A stretch of DNA of 64,000 nt, from positions 1 to 64,000 of the forward strand of contig NZ_JQBY01000012.1 of NCBI RefSeq assembly GCF_001437405.1. Reading direction: 5' to 3'. Position 1 is the stretch's first letter, and each line of letters starts with the position of its first letter. The position numbers and the translations under genes are program-made. Source of the stretch: Pediococcus ethanolidurans (GTDB lineage Bacteria > Bacillota > Bacilli > Lactobacillales > Lactobacillaceae). Positions 8,227-16,756 of this stretch are shown piece after piece. The notes below the pieces were generated by a model, which was given only the letters and a program-made list of their open reading frames with translations, ran no database searches and was not told the DNA's origin.

Positions 8227-9975
8227 ATGGGTGAAACAATTAATGCTGGCATTGCAATGATGAAGGTACTTGAAGATTGGGATGTTCAGCAAGTTTATGG
8301 CATTCCTGGTGGATCAATTAATAGCACAATGGAAGCGTTACGTGTTGAAAAAGAAAAAATTGATTATATTCAAGTTCGTCATGAAGAGGTTGGTGCATTT
8401 GCAGCCACCGCCCATGCCAAGTTAACTGGAAAGATTGGTGTTTGTTTTGGTTCGGCTGGCCCAGGTGCTACCCATTTATTTAATGGATTGTATGATGCAC
8501 AAATGGATCACGTACCTGTTCTAGCGTTGATTGGGCAGGTAGGAACGGGAGACATGAACTGGGATTCTTTCCAAGAGATGAACGAAAACCCTATGTTTGC
8601 GGATGTTTCCGTATATAATCGAACGGTGATGACGGCGGAAAGTTTACCACACGTTGTGGATGAGGCGATTCGACGAGCATACAAAGAGAACGGGGTGGCA
8701 GTAGTCACCATTCCGAATGATCTGGGAAAACAAGAAATTTCAACAGACTTTTGGTCTTCCGGGCATAGCTATGTGCAACCGCTACTGCCTGAACCGAATG
8801 AACAGTTAATTGGACAAGCACTGGAATTAATTAAACAGGCCAAACGACCGATAATTTTTGCTGGCATTGGGGTTAAAGGTGCGACAGAAGAATTGATTTC
8901 TTTGTCTAAGCACTTAAAACTACCAGTAGTTATGTCATCTATTTCTAAGGGAACGATTCCAGACGATTTTGAGGCCAATATGGGTTCAGCGTATCGAGTG
9001 GCAACTAAGCCGGGAAATGAAACGCTGGAAGCAGCTGATCTGATTGTGATGATTGGGGCAGATTTTCCGTTTGGACGTACAAAGAATTTGTTCAAATCAC
9101 AAGTTAAATTCATTCAAATTGATATTGATGCTGCCAAAATTGGAAAACGTCATAACGTTGATGTACCGCTGCTGAGTGACGCAAAAAAAGCAATGAAACA
9201 ACTGGTCGCACAAAGCGATGAAATTACCCATCGCCGCTTTTATGATGCGTGTGTGGCTAATATGAAAAATTGGCGTGCTTATTTGCAACAGTTGGCTGAC
9301 AAAACAACTGAACCGCTAGAAGTTGGGTCAGTTTTTAAACAGATTAATCGAATTGCTACCGGAAATGATGTGTTTGCCGTTGATGTTGGGGACGTCACCA
9401 TGAATAGTTTGCGATTCTTAAATATGAATCCTAACCAAAAATTTACAACTTCAGCGTTGTTTGCCACAATGGGTTACGGAATTGGGGCGGCCATTGCCGG
9501 AAAATTAACTTATCCAGAACGTCAGGTCTTTAATTTGGCTGGAGATGGCGCATTTGCAATGGTGATGCAAGACGTCTTAACACAGGTTAAAGAAAAATTG
9601 CCTATTATTAATGTTATCTTTTCAAATGAAAATTTCGGTTTTATTAAAGATGAGCAAGAAGATGAAAAGCAAAAATTTTATGGTGTCGATTTGCAAGGTG
9701 CGGATTTTGCGATGATTGCAAATGGAATGGGAGCGACAGGCATTTCAGTTAAAACGCACCAAGAATTAATTGCCGCGTTTGACAAGGCGGTTGTGGCAGA
9801 TGGTCCAGTTGTGATTGATGTTAAGATTCGGGCAAACCGACCATTGCCGGCTGAGGATCTGCAATTAGATCCTGCAACTAATTCAGCAACTGAAATTGTT
9901 GAATTTAAACGTCGTTATGAGGCAGAGGCGCTACAACCAATTAGTGTTTATCTAAATGAATTTGAAGTGGAATAA
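8227..9975 (+). CDS. pox: pyruvate oxidase (ThDP/FAD)
   Basis: A 582-residue ThDP-dependent oxidase: pyruvate + phosphate + O2 to acetyl phosphate + CO2 + H2O2. Three domains are visible. The pyrimidine-binding domain has RHEEVGAFAA at 51-60, with the catalytic Glu of ThDP enzymes. The central domain resembles the FAD-binding domain of POX. The pyrophosphate domain has GDG at 439-441 followed by NENFGF, the ThDP-Mg motif. Length is slightly below the 603 residues of L. plantarum POX. The start follows AAGAAAGAAGG. Acetohydroxyacid synthase is the main alternative, but the sequence is oxidase-like throughout. Product H2O2 explains the nearby Mn2+ importer and stress protein. Confidence 0.93.
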   Translation: MGETINAGIAMMKVLEDWDVQQVYGIPGGSINSTMEALRVEKEKIDYIQVRHEEVGAFAATAHAKLTGKIGVCFGSAGPGATHLFNGLYDAQMDHVPVLALIGQVGTGDMNWDSFQEMNENPMFADVSVYNRTVMTAESLPHVVDEAIRRAYKENGVAVVTIPNDLGKQEISTDFWSSGHSYVQPLLPEPNEQLIGQALELIKQAKRPIIFAGIGVKGATEELISLSKHLKLPVVMSSISKGTIPDDFEANMGSAYRVATKPGNETLEAADLIVMIGADFPFGRTKNLFKSQVKFIQIDIDAAKIGKRHNVDVPLLSDAKKAMKQLVAQSDEITHRRFYDACVANMKNWRAYLQQLADKTTEPLEVGSVFKQINRIATGNDVFAVDVGDVTMNSLRFLNMNPNQKFTTSALFATMGYGIGAAIAGKLTYPERQVFNLAGDGAFAMVMQDVLTQVKEKLPIINVIFSNENFGFIKDEQEDEKQKFYGVDLQGADFAMIANGMGATGISVKTHQELIAAFDKAVVADGPVVIDVKIRANRPLPAEDLQLDPATNSATEIVEFKRRYEAEALQPISVYLNEFEVE

Positions 9976-9987
9976 TTAAAAACACAG

Positions 9988-10280
9988 GCTGAAAGTATCA
10001 AAATTATTTCAATAACTGTTGTTAAACAACGGAACGTAAAAAAATAGTCTAACTGTTGTCTTGTGGTTCAGTTGGTCGGAACAGAGTATGAGCTCTTGCA
10101 GCTTCAAGTCGTGCCCACTACTACGTAAAGAAGAATGATTTTCGTTCCAAAAATCTTGATACTCCGTACGATGTCGATTCTTGTGGCAAAAATCAGCCGC
10201 AAGAACTCACACTACGTTCCAGCCCAAATTTGCTGGAAGACGACATTTTTATCTAATTCTATTACCATAAACATTTTTGT
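9988..10280. repeat. modular repeat element, copy A
   Basis: Begins with CTGAAAGTATCAAAATTATTT-like sequence shared with copies B-D. From about 10095 to 10250 it carries, in inverted orientation, the same module as copy B positions 45750-45890, including the hairpin built on TTCTTGTGGC/GCCGCAAGAA. The right end resembles copy C (TCTAATT.TNTTACCA) but lacks the terminal inverted repeat. It sits between the pyruvate oxidase stop and a strong hairpin terminator at 10309. A 79-codon ORF inside it has no ribosome site and is not a gene. Confidence 0.8.
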
Positions 10281-10308
10281 GATTAAAACTAAATGCAGCT
10301 ATCAACAA

Positions 10309-10348
10309 GACAGAGACAAAATCAATTGGGATTTTGTCTCTGTTTTTT
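10309..10348. terminator. hairpin terminator
   Basis: CAGAGACAAAAT pairs perfectly with ATTTTGTCTCTG, followed by six T's. With no gene between 9975 and here, it is probably the pyruvate oxidase terminator pushed downstream by repeat copy A. Confidence 0.8.
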
Positions 10349-10386
10349 GTTGTCCAAAAATAAATGTTATCTAATTGTTTTAATTA

Positions 10387-10428
10387 GCAATTCACGAAGA
10401 ATTCAAATTTGATGAAACTTCGTGCTAA
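10387..10428. other. stem-loop in the leader of the sulfation operon
   Basis: CACGAAG pairs with CTTCGTG around an AT-rich loop, with extra flanking complementarity (TTAGC and GCTAAA). It lies about 170-210 bp upstream of the permease gene and has no T-run. The rest of 10430-10590 is AT-rich, and I see no certain promoter or known riboswitch in it. Function unknown. Confidence 0.25.
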
Positions 10429-10599
10429 ATCCTCAATTTATCTACCACGTTAGTTCATATGTCTATATTACAATTTTCTTCAATGTTATTAGTAATTACT
10501 GTTTAAAAAGTCTTTAAAAAATTCGCGGTTGGGGAGTTCTACTTTCATTCTATGATTATCATCATAATTTTTTAGAAATGGAGTTGATCTAACACGACT

Positions 10600-12369
10600 T
10601 TGCAAATTGCAATTGTTCTAGTAACCTTGGCCGTTACATTTATTCTGATGGCGATGGAAATCACAACACCTAATGCCATTATTTTATGTGCGCTTGTTTT
10701 TTTGATGGTCATTGGAATCTTGTCTCCGGATGATGCTTTAGAAGGTTTTGCTAATGATGGTTTAGCTACGATTGGTCTAATGTATATCATCGCCTATTCG
10801 ATTGCCAAAAGTAATGTGATTACCCACTTCTTTGATCGTGTTTTGGGAAGTGGCAAATCAGAAATACGTTCCTTACTACGGTTACTCACGACGGTCAGTT
10901 TATTTTCACCGTTTATGAACAATACCCCTATTGTTTCAACGCTTACCCCAATGGTTCAAAAGTGGTGTAAGGAAAAGCATTTATCAATTTCAAAATTTTT
11001 AATTCCTTTATCTTACATCACAATTCTTAGCGGACTCATTACAGTGATTGGAACCTCAACTAATTTAGTTGCTCAAGGTTTGCTTTCTAAATATCATCTT
11101 CAGCAGTTTGGATTCTTTGATTTTGCAGTGATTGGAATTCCAATTACGGTGGTTGGTGGGTTGTACTTACTGACAATTGGTTATCGAATTTTACCAAATT
11201 ATAAAAATAGCAATGTGGATAGCGTTATTCAATCACCGAATGATTATCTTATTGAAATGTCAGTTGATGCGGATTTCCCATTTATAAATAAATCTGTTAG
11301 TAAAGCAGGTTTACGTAACTTAGAGCATGTTTTTCTTGTTGCTATTAATCGTGATGGCCAACCAATTGTACCGGTTAATGAGGATATGACGATAAAGTTA
11401 CATGACAAACTTTATTTTACCGGTTCAGTAAAAGAAATTAATGATTTGCTTCAAATTCCAGGGCTGCAACCAAGCACCGAAAAAATCGATATGGTTGATG
11501 TCACCAATGAACACGCACATATCGTTGAGTTATCCATTCCCGATAATTCAGCACTGGTAAATCAGACAGTTAAGTCATCTAACTTTCGTGACGTTTATGG
11601 TGGTGTAATTGTTGCCATTCATCGTGATTCGGCTAAGTTAAGCGGTCAAATTGGTCAAATTAGCTTAAAGGCCGGGGATGATCTGGTCGCCATTACCACT
11701 AATGAACCAGAACAGCTAGGATCAATGAAAGATTTACATGTTTTTAATGAGCGGTTAACTAAAACAAATAAAAAAAGCTATAAAGATTTCTTACCAGTGC
11801 TTTTGTTGGTTGTTGCTATTGTGATTTCAACGTTAGGAATTGCTGATCTTTTTGTTGCCTTGGCAGCAATTTGTGTCATTTTGTTTCTCACTAAATGCAT
11901 TACCGTTCAAGATGTGCCGCGGGCCGTTGATATGAATGTATTGTTCCTTGTGGCAAGTAGTTATGGACTTGGATTAGCTATGTCTAATGTTGGGGCGGAT
12001 AAGTTTATTGCCAAACAACTGACCTTGGTTACGGGGACGACAAATCCCATCTTGTATATGTTTTTATTGTATTTCATAACTAACTTTTTGACGGCACTTT
12101 TGTCAAATGCAGCAGCTCTTTCGTTAATGTTTCCGGTGATTGTGTCAGCGGCTAAATATATGGATTTACCGGTTATGATGTTGGCTATGGTAATTACGAT
12201 TGCGGCAACGGCCGACTTTTCGACCCCCATCGGTTATCAAACTAATTTAATTGTGTATGGACCGGGACACTATAAGTTTACAGATTATTTTAAGGTAGGA
12301 ATCCCCCTTAATATGATTTGTATGGTGATTTGTGTTTTTGTCACCTATTACGTTTATGTTGTTATGTAA
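10600..12369 (+). CDS. SLC13/DASS-type anion permease with two TrkA-C domains (probable sulfate importer)
   Basis: A 589-residue membrane protein. N- and C-terminal halves form the SLC13 (divalent anion:Na+ symporter) core, including FMNNTPIVSTLTPM and GTSTNLVAQG in the first half and SNAAALSLMFPV and TPIGYQTNLIVYGPG in the second; the SNT-type anion/Na+ motifs are visible as TNL in both. Between them (about 205-385) lie two TrkA-C-like domains with ligand-sensing folds. Bacterial relatives carry sulfate, tellurite or citrate. It heads a run containing ATP sulfurylase and APS kinase, so sulfate is the best guess. The start is a TTG at 10600: an in-frame TGA at 10585 excludes longer forms, and AAATGGAG is 16 bp upstream, longer than ideal. 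Confidence 0.88.
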   Translation: MQIAIVLVTLAVTFILMAMEITTPNAIILCALVFLMVIGILSPDDALEGFANDGLATIGLMYIIAYSIAKSNVITHFFDRVLGSGKSEIRSLLRLLTTVSLFSPFMNNTPIVSTLTPMVQKWCKEKHLSISKFLIPLSYITILSGLITVIGTSTNLVAQGLLSKYHLQQFGFFDFAVIGIPITVVGGLYLLTIGYRILPNYKNSNVDSVIQSPNDYLIEMSVDADFPFINKSVSKAGLRNLEHVFLVAINRDGQPIVPVNEDMTIKLHDKLYFTGSVKEINDLLQIPGLQPSTEKIDMVDVTNEHAHIVELSIPDNSALVNQTVKSSNFRDVYGGVIVAIHRDSAKLSGQIGQISLKAGDDLVAITTNEPEQLGSMKDLHVFNERLTKTNKKSYKDFLPVLLLVVAIVISTLGIADLFVALAAICVILFLTKCITVQDVPRAVDMNVLFLVASSYGLGLAMSNVGADKFIAKQLTLVTGTTNPILYMFLLYFITNFLTALLSNAAALSLMFPVIVSAAKYMDLPVMMLAMVITIAATADFSTPIGYQTNLIVYGPGHYKFTDYFKVGIPLNMICMVICVFVTYYVYVVM

Positions 12370-12419
12370 AAGCATTAGAAACGGTAACTAAAAATTAAAA
12401 AATAGATAGGAAGATGCAA

Positions 12420-13901
12420 ATGGCAATTCAATTTTTACAACGATTTTTCCCCAGTTTACGTTCTAAGCGTGCAGTTTTAGTGTTAGGAAGCGGACGTTCC
12501 GGAACGTCAGTTTTAACTAAATGTATTAACTTTATGGGCATTTCGTTGGGTACGGATAATTTGTTAGCACCCAGTAAACGCATTAATCCCAAAGGCTATT
12601 TTGAAAATAAAGATGTCATTAACTTTCATAAATCGCTGGGTGGAAAAATTCGCTATCGACCTGCGTTTAAAGGTTATTATGACAGTCCGAGAATTAAAAA
12701 AGATCGAACAACGTTGACTAGATATTTAACGAATAAGTTTCAAAAAGAACAGTATTTAGTTATTAAGGATCCACGAATGAACGATTACATTGAGTTATGG
12801 CAACATGTATTAGCGGATGTGAAAGTAAAACCCGCTGAAATTATTCTAATTCGAAATCCGCTTGATGTTGTGGCCTCAAATTCAAGAGCCTGGCATCGAA
12901 ACAAAGTGCTTGCTTTGCGACAATGGCAAGTTCGGACATTACTTTCCTTGCGTGATACCAAGGGACATCCGCGATTGGTCGTTAGTTATGAAGATTTATT
13001 TCATAAAACAATGCCAACCTTACATCGAATTTCAACCCAGTTAGACTTGCCATGGCCGAAAGATGAACAAGCATTAGAAGCCAAAATTGATGGTTTTATT
13101 GATCCAGCACTTCAAAAAAGTGACAGTGGTGAAAGTTTGGAAGAGTTTAAAAACGAGAAAGAGCTTGAAGATGATGTTAAGAAACTTTATTTATTAGGCG
13201 TTAAGGCGGCAAATGATGATGACTTTTTAACTTCGGATGACTTTGATCACCAAATTAATGAGCTAACGGATCGTTATGTTAAAAAGTACGGATCTTTATA
13301 TCGTGATTTTAATGTCAAAATCAAGAGTAAAACTGTTTTTGTTTACGGCTCGAATACAACGCAAATCAATGCGGTTAATGCATTATTGAAACAACAAGAC
13401 GTTCAAATGGATGATGAGCAGACGAACCGAATGCATAAGCTATTGATGGCAGTTAAACAAAAACGAAGTAACGATCAGCAAATGTCTAATAATTATCCTA
13501 ATGATTATGATTATTTAGAATTAAAGGAAAATTTGAATAATTATATTCGGCATGCCGCCAAAACAAAACCGCTGTGGGGAATTGGCGATGCACTGGATAG
13601 TGAACTCGTTGAAATGTTGTTGACAGTTAGTGAAGAGATGAATTTAGATACACGTAATATTTTAATTTTAGATGATGAAGCAATGACAAAAGATGAAGGC
13701 AAGAAAGAAGAGCTAGCACAAGCTTATCAAAAGGTTCTAAAACGGATTAATAAGCATCCACATTTAATTGTGTTGGCGTCAACATTAGCCAAACCTGAAA
13801 CGAAACAGCAAATAACCAAGTTTATTGAAGCTGACAATGACCCCGACCAGCTTCTAAATTATCAACATGAAGTCGCCAAAGAAATTGCCCAGTTGCAGTA
13901 A
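12420..13901 (+). CDS. PAPS-type sulfotransferase with degenerate second domain
   Basis: A 493-residue cytoplasmic P-loop protein with no signal peptide. The N-terminal domain (about 15-230) has the two PAPS signatures: the 5'-phosphosulfate loop [12 protein letters not shown] (21-32) and the 3'-phosphate motif [12 protein letters not shown] (142-153, Arg145 and Ser153), plus IKDPR at 115-119. It should transfer sulfate from PAPS to an unknown hydroxyl or amine. Residues about 303-493 seem to repeat the layout without the catalytic residues: [10 protein letters not shown] (306), [10 protein letters not shown] (386), [10 protein letters not shown] (414) and [10 protein letters not shown] (446) parallel [10 protein letters not shown] (19), [10 protein letters not shown] (114), [10 protein letters not shown] (141) and [10 protein letters not shown] (183). 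Neighbours make and recycle the cofactor. The ATG at 12420 has better ribosome-site spacing than that at 12414. Confidence 0.85.
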   Translation: MAIQFLQRFFPSLRSKRAVLVLGSGRSGTSVLTKCINFMGISLGTDNLLAPSKRINPKGYFENKDVINFHKSLGGKIRYRPAFKGYYDSPRIKKDRTTLTRYLTNKFQKEQYLVIKDPRMNDYIELWQHVLADVKVKPAEIILIRNPLDVVASNSRAWHRNKVLALRQWQVRTLLSLRDTKGHPRLVVSYEDLFHKTMPTLHRISTQLDLPWPKDEQALEAKIDGFIDPALQKSDSGESLEEFKNEKELEDDVKKLYLLGVKAANDDDFLTSDDFDHQINELTDRYVKKYGSLYRDFNVKIKSKTVFVYGSNTTQINAVNALLKQQDVQMDDEQTNRMHKLLMAVKQKRSNDQQMSNNYPNDYDYLELKENLNNYIRHAAKTKPLWGIGDALDSELVEMLLTVSEEMNLDTRNILILDDEAMTKDEGKKEELAQAYQKVLKRINKHPHLIVLASTLAKPETKQQITKFIEADNDPDQLLNYQHEVAKEIAQLQ

Positions 13902-13945
13902 AGCAGGTAATGGTATTAACAACAAAAATAGAATGGAGAAAAAAT

Positions 13946-15100
13946 ATGGATAAAATTTATGGAATCACACCTCATGGTGGAAAATTAGTCAATTTAAAGG
14001 ATCTATCTACAAAAGCAACTGCGAAAGCTGAAAACTTACCTAAGTTAACAATAAATAATTGGAACATTTCTGATTTAGAATTACTGGCAATTGGTGGCTT
14101 TAGTCCGCTAGAAGGTTTCATGTCAAAAGCTGATTATGATGCAGTAGTCAACACCATGCATTTAACGAGTGGTGTGGTATGGAGTATTCCAATTACACTT
14201 CCCGTTTCAAAGGAAAATGCGGCTAAGATTCAACTTAACGAAAAAATTGCCTTAGTAGATGCAAACGGAACGATTTATGGCACGATGGTCGTAACTGATA
14301 AGTATCAGCCTGACAAAAAAGTAGAAGCACAAAAAGTTTATGGTACAACGGAGGAAGCCCATCCTGGTGTTAAAAAAATGTACGATACTGGAGATATTTA
14401 TTTAGGTGGTCCGATTAAATTGTTAAAAATGCCATCTCATGGTGATTTTAGTGATTATTACATGGAACCAATTGAAACACGTAAAATGTTTCATGATTTG
14501 GGATGGAAGACGATTGTCGGTTTCCAGACACGTAATCCCATTCATCGAGCTCACGAGTTTATTCAAAAGACAGCTCTTGAGAGTGTCGACGGCCTATTAT
14601 TAAATCCACTTGTAGGTGAAACAAAAGCCGATGATATCCCTGCTGATGTGCGAATGAAAAGTTATCAAGAAATTTTACGTTACTATTATCCAAAAGATCG
14701 CGTTCGACTAGTCATTTATCCTGCCGCGATGCGTTATGCTGGGCCTCGTGAAGCGGTATTGCATGCAATTGTGCGTAAAAATTATGGCTGTACCCATTTT
14801 ATTGTCGGAAGAGATCATGCCGGGGTTGGTGATTATTATGGTACTTATGAGGCTCAAGAATTGATTACCTCCGTCGAAAGCGAAATGGGGATGCAATTCT
14901 TCAAGTTTGAGAACTCATTTTACTGTAAAAAATGCGGTTCAATGGCAACAGGGAAAACCTGTCCTCATGGTGCCGAAGATCACATTTCATTGAGTGGAAC
15001 AAAAGTCCGGGCAATGTTAAAAGCAGGTATTGTGCCACCAAAAGAAGTTTCTCGCCCAGAAGTAGCCCGTGTATTAATTGAAGGCATGAAAAGAAAGTAG
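13946..15100 (+). CDS. sat: sulfate adenylyltransferase (ATP sulfurylase)
   Basis: A 384-residue enzyme making adenosine 5'-phosphosulfate (APS) and pyrophosphate from ATP and sulfate. Active-site motifs are [11 protein letters not shown] (194-204, the QTRNP and HxxH elements) and [12 protein letters not shown] near 289. A C-terminal [15 protein letters not shown] segment resembles the zinc-binding hairpin of bacterial-type Sat. Length equals that of B. subtilis-type Sat. The ATG at 13946 has GGAGAAAAAAT directly upstream, whereas the in-frame ATG at 13910 has no ribosome site. The gene follows the sulfotransferase by 44 bp and precedes cysC by 8 bp, so it is in one transcript. Confidence 0.97.
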   Translation: MDKIYGITPHGGKLVNLKDLSTKATAKAENLPKLTINNWNISDLELLAIGGFSPLEGFMSKADYDAVVNTMHLTSGVVWSIPITLPVSKENAAKIQLNEKIALVDANGTIYGTMVVTDKYQPDKKVEAQKVYGTTEEAHPGVKKMYDTGDIYLGGPIKLLKMPSHGDFSDYYMEPIETRKMFHDLGWKTIVGFQTRNPIHRAHEFIQKTALESVDGLLLNPLVGETKADDIPADVRMKSYQEILRYYYPKDRVRLVIYPAAMRYAGPREAVLHAIVRKNYGCTHFIVGRDHAGVGDYYGTYEAQELITSVESEMGMQFFKFENSFYCKKCGSMATGKTCPHGAEDHISLSGTKVRAMLKAGIVPPKEVSRPEVARVLIEGMKRK

Positions 15101-15108
15101 AGGAACGG

Positions 15109-15711
15109 ATGAATAAATCAGAAAATATTACTTGGCAAAACACCAAAATTAGTAAACAAGATCGTCAGTCCTATTTTGGTCATAAAAGTGCCGTTCTTTG
15201 GTTTACTGGCTTATCTGGTTCTGGAAAATCAACGATTGCAGTTGAAGTTGAAAAACAATTATTTGAACATCATTTAAATACTTATGTTCTGGATGGTGAC
15301 AATATTCGTTTTGGCCTCAATAGTAATTTAGGTTTCTCAGCCAAAGACCGGGAAGAAAACATTCGCCGTATTGGTGAAGTTTCCAAACTATTTGTTGATG
15401 CTGGAACACTTACGTTGACGGCATTCATTTCTCCATATCGGGCCGATCGTGATCGCGTGCGTAATATTTTGGGAGACGGTGAGTTTATTGAAGTTTTTGT
15501 GGATACCCCGATTGAAGTATGTGAAAAACGAGATGTCAAACATCTTTATGAGAAGGCTAGACGTGGTGAGATTAAGGGCTTTACCGGGATTGATGCACCC
15601 TATGAAAGGCCACAAAATCCTGAAATCACAATTGATACCTCGACACAGTCATTGGCGACATCAGCACAGCAAATCATTGATTATTTAGTTGAACACAAAT
15701 ATATTAATTGA
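15109..15711 (+). CDS. cysC: adenylylsulfate (APS) kinase
   Basis: A 200-residue kinase that phosphorylates APS to PAPS, the universal sulfate donor. The Walker A loop GLSGSGKST is at 34-42, followed by [10 protein letters not shown], the conserved APS-binding element, and [29 protein letters not shown] and [15 protein letters not shown] match the family. Length is typical of stand-alone CysC. The start follows GAGGAACGG. It is 8 bp from sat. Because no PAPS or APS reductase is present in this window, the PAPS is likely used by the sulfotransferase two genes upstream. Confidence 0.97.
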   Translation: MNKSENITWQNTKISKQDRQSYFGHKSAVLWFTGLSGSGKSTIAVEVEKQLFEHHLNTYVLDGDNIRFGLNSNLGFSAKDREENIRRIGEVSKLFVDAGTLTLTAFISPYRADRDRVRNILGDGEFIEVFVDTPIEVCEKRDVKHLYEKARRGEIKGFTGIDAPYERPQNPEITIDTSTQSLATSAQQIIDYLVEHKYIN

Positions 15712-15745
15712 ACAGATTAATTAACTAAGGAGATGAATTGGGAAA

Positions 15746-16696
15746 ATGAATTCAAAAATTATGGCCCTAATTAAAGCACATCAACGAATTTTTATTTACC
15801 GTCACGTCAATCCAGATCCTGATGCGATTGGCAGTCAAGCTGGATTAGCGCGAATGTTGCGAATCTCGTTTCCAAAAAAACAAATTTTTGCAGTTGGTTC
15901 GCCCAGTTCATCACTTGCTTGGATAAGTACCGAAATGAGTTTAAAAAAATTACCTACTCCTGAAGATTTGGTCATTGTAGTCGATTGTGCCAACCTTGCG
16001 CGAATTGACGGCCCGATGCCTGTAAAACCGACCATTAAAATTGATCACCACCCAAACTTAGATCCCTATGCACAAATTAATTGGGTTCAAGATGGGACTT
16101 CTAGTTGCGCAGAATTAATTTATGAGTTGTATCAAACATACCGGTCGGAGCTTTCATTAGATTTGAAGACGGCTAGTAGTTTATATGCGGGGATAATAGG
16201 AGATACAGTCGGTTTTTCAACGGCGGATACAACTAGCCAGACTTTTATGACAGCAGCTGCCTTACGTCAATTAGGTGTAGATGTGGCAAGACTTAGTCAA
16301 CAAGTAACGGCTATTGATACCCGAACAAGTCAGTTGTATGGATTTGTGATGAGTAATGTTGCGGTGAATGCACATGGCCTGGGCTGTTTGGTGATTTCAC
16401 AAAACGTTTTAAAAAGTTTCGGTCTTAACTGGGGTGAAGAAGATCCTGTTGTGTCATTACCCGGTAAACTTGAAGACGTCAAAATGTGGTTAATGTTTAT
16501 TGAAAGCCCTGATAATAGATATCGAGTCCATTTACGTTCAAAATCAATTCCGGTGGATGGTTTAGCTCGCCAGTTTGCAGGAGGCGGTCACCCATTGGCA
16601 AGTGGCACGTATGTTAATGATCTTCAAGAAGTCGAAGCAATCATTCAGGCTGCTGACAAATTGTTGAATGCACAATCATCAGATGTTAGTGCGTAA
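15746..16696 (+). CDS. DHH/DHHA1 phosphoesterase, NrnA type (probable pAp phosphatase)
   Basis: A 316-residue cytoplasmic DHH-family phosphoesterase. Metal-binding motifs are present: HVNPDPDAIGS (20-30), VVDCAN, IDHHPN (DHH) and, in the DHHA1 part, GGGHPLASG near 285. NrnA enzymes of Firmicutes degrade nanoRNAs and are known to dephosphorylate 3'-phosphoadenosine-5'-phosphate (pAp). pAp is the by-product of PAPS-dependent sulfo-transfer and is toxic, so its place directly after sat-cysC suggests a dedicated pAp recycling role. That role is inferred from context. AAGGAG precedes the ATG with a somewhat long spacing. A second nrnA may exist elsewhere. Confidence 0.88.
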   Translation: MNSKIMALIKAHQRIFIYRHVNPDPDAIGSQAGLARMLRISFPKKQIFAVGSPSSSLAWISTEMSLKKLPTPEDLVIVVDCANLARIDGPMPVKPTIKIDHHPNLDPYAQINWVQDGTSSCAELIYELYQTYRSELSLDLKTASSLYAGIIGDTVGFSTADTTSQTFMTAAALRQLGVDVARLSQQVTAIDTRTSQLYGFVMSNVAVNAHGLGCLVISQNVLKSFGLNWGEEDPVVSLPGKLEDVKMWLMFIESPDNRYRVHLRSKSIPVDGLARQFAGGGHPLASGTYVNDLQEVEAIIQAADKLLNAQSSDVSA

Positions 16697-16756
16697 AAGC
16701 CATGCTGGTCTTGTTACTTAAACAAAATCAAAATTTGAATGAAGGGAAAGCGAGAT

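Noticed and set aside
10135-10374. ORF of 79 codons in repeat copy A
   Set aside because: It crosses a repeat and a terminator hairpin; no coding signal.
13910-13945. Upstream start for sat
   Set aside because: No ribosome site; the ATG at 13946 has a good one and matches the family start.
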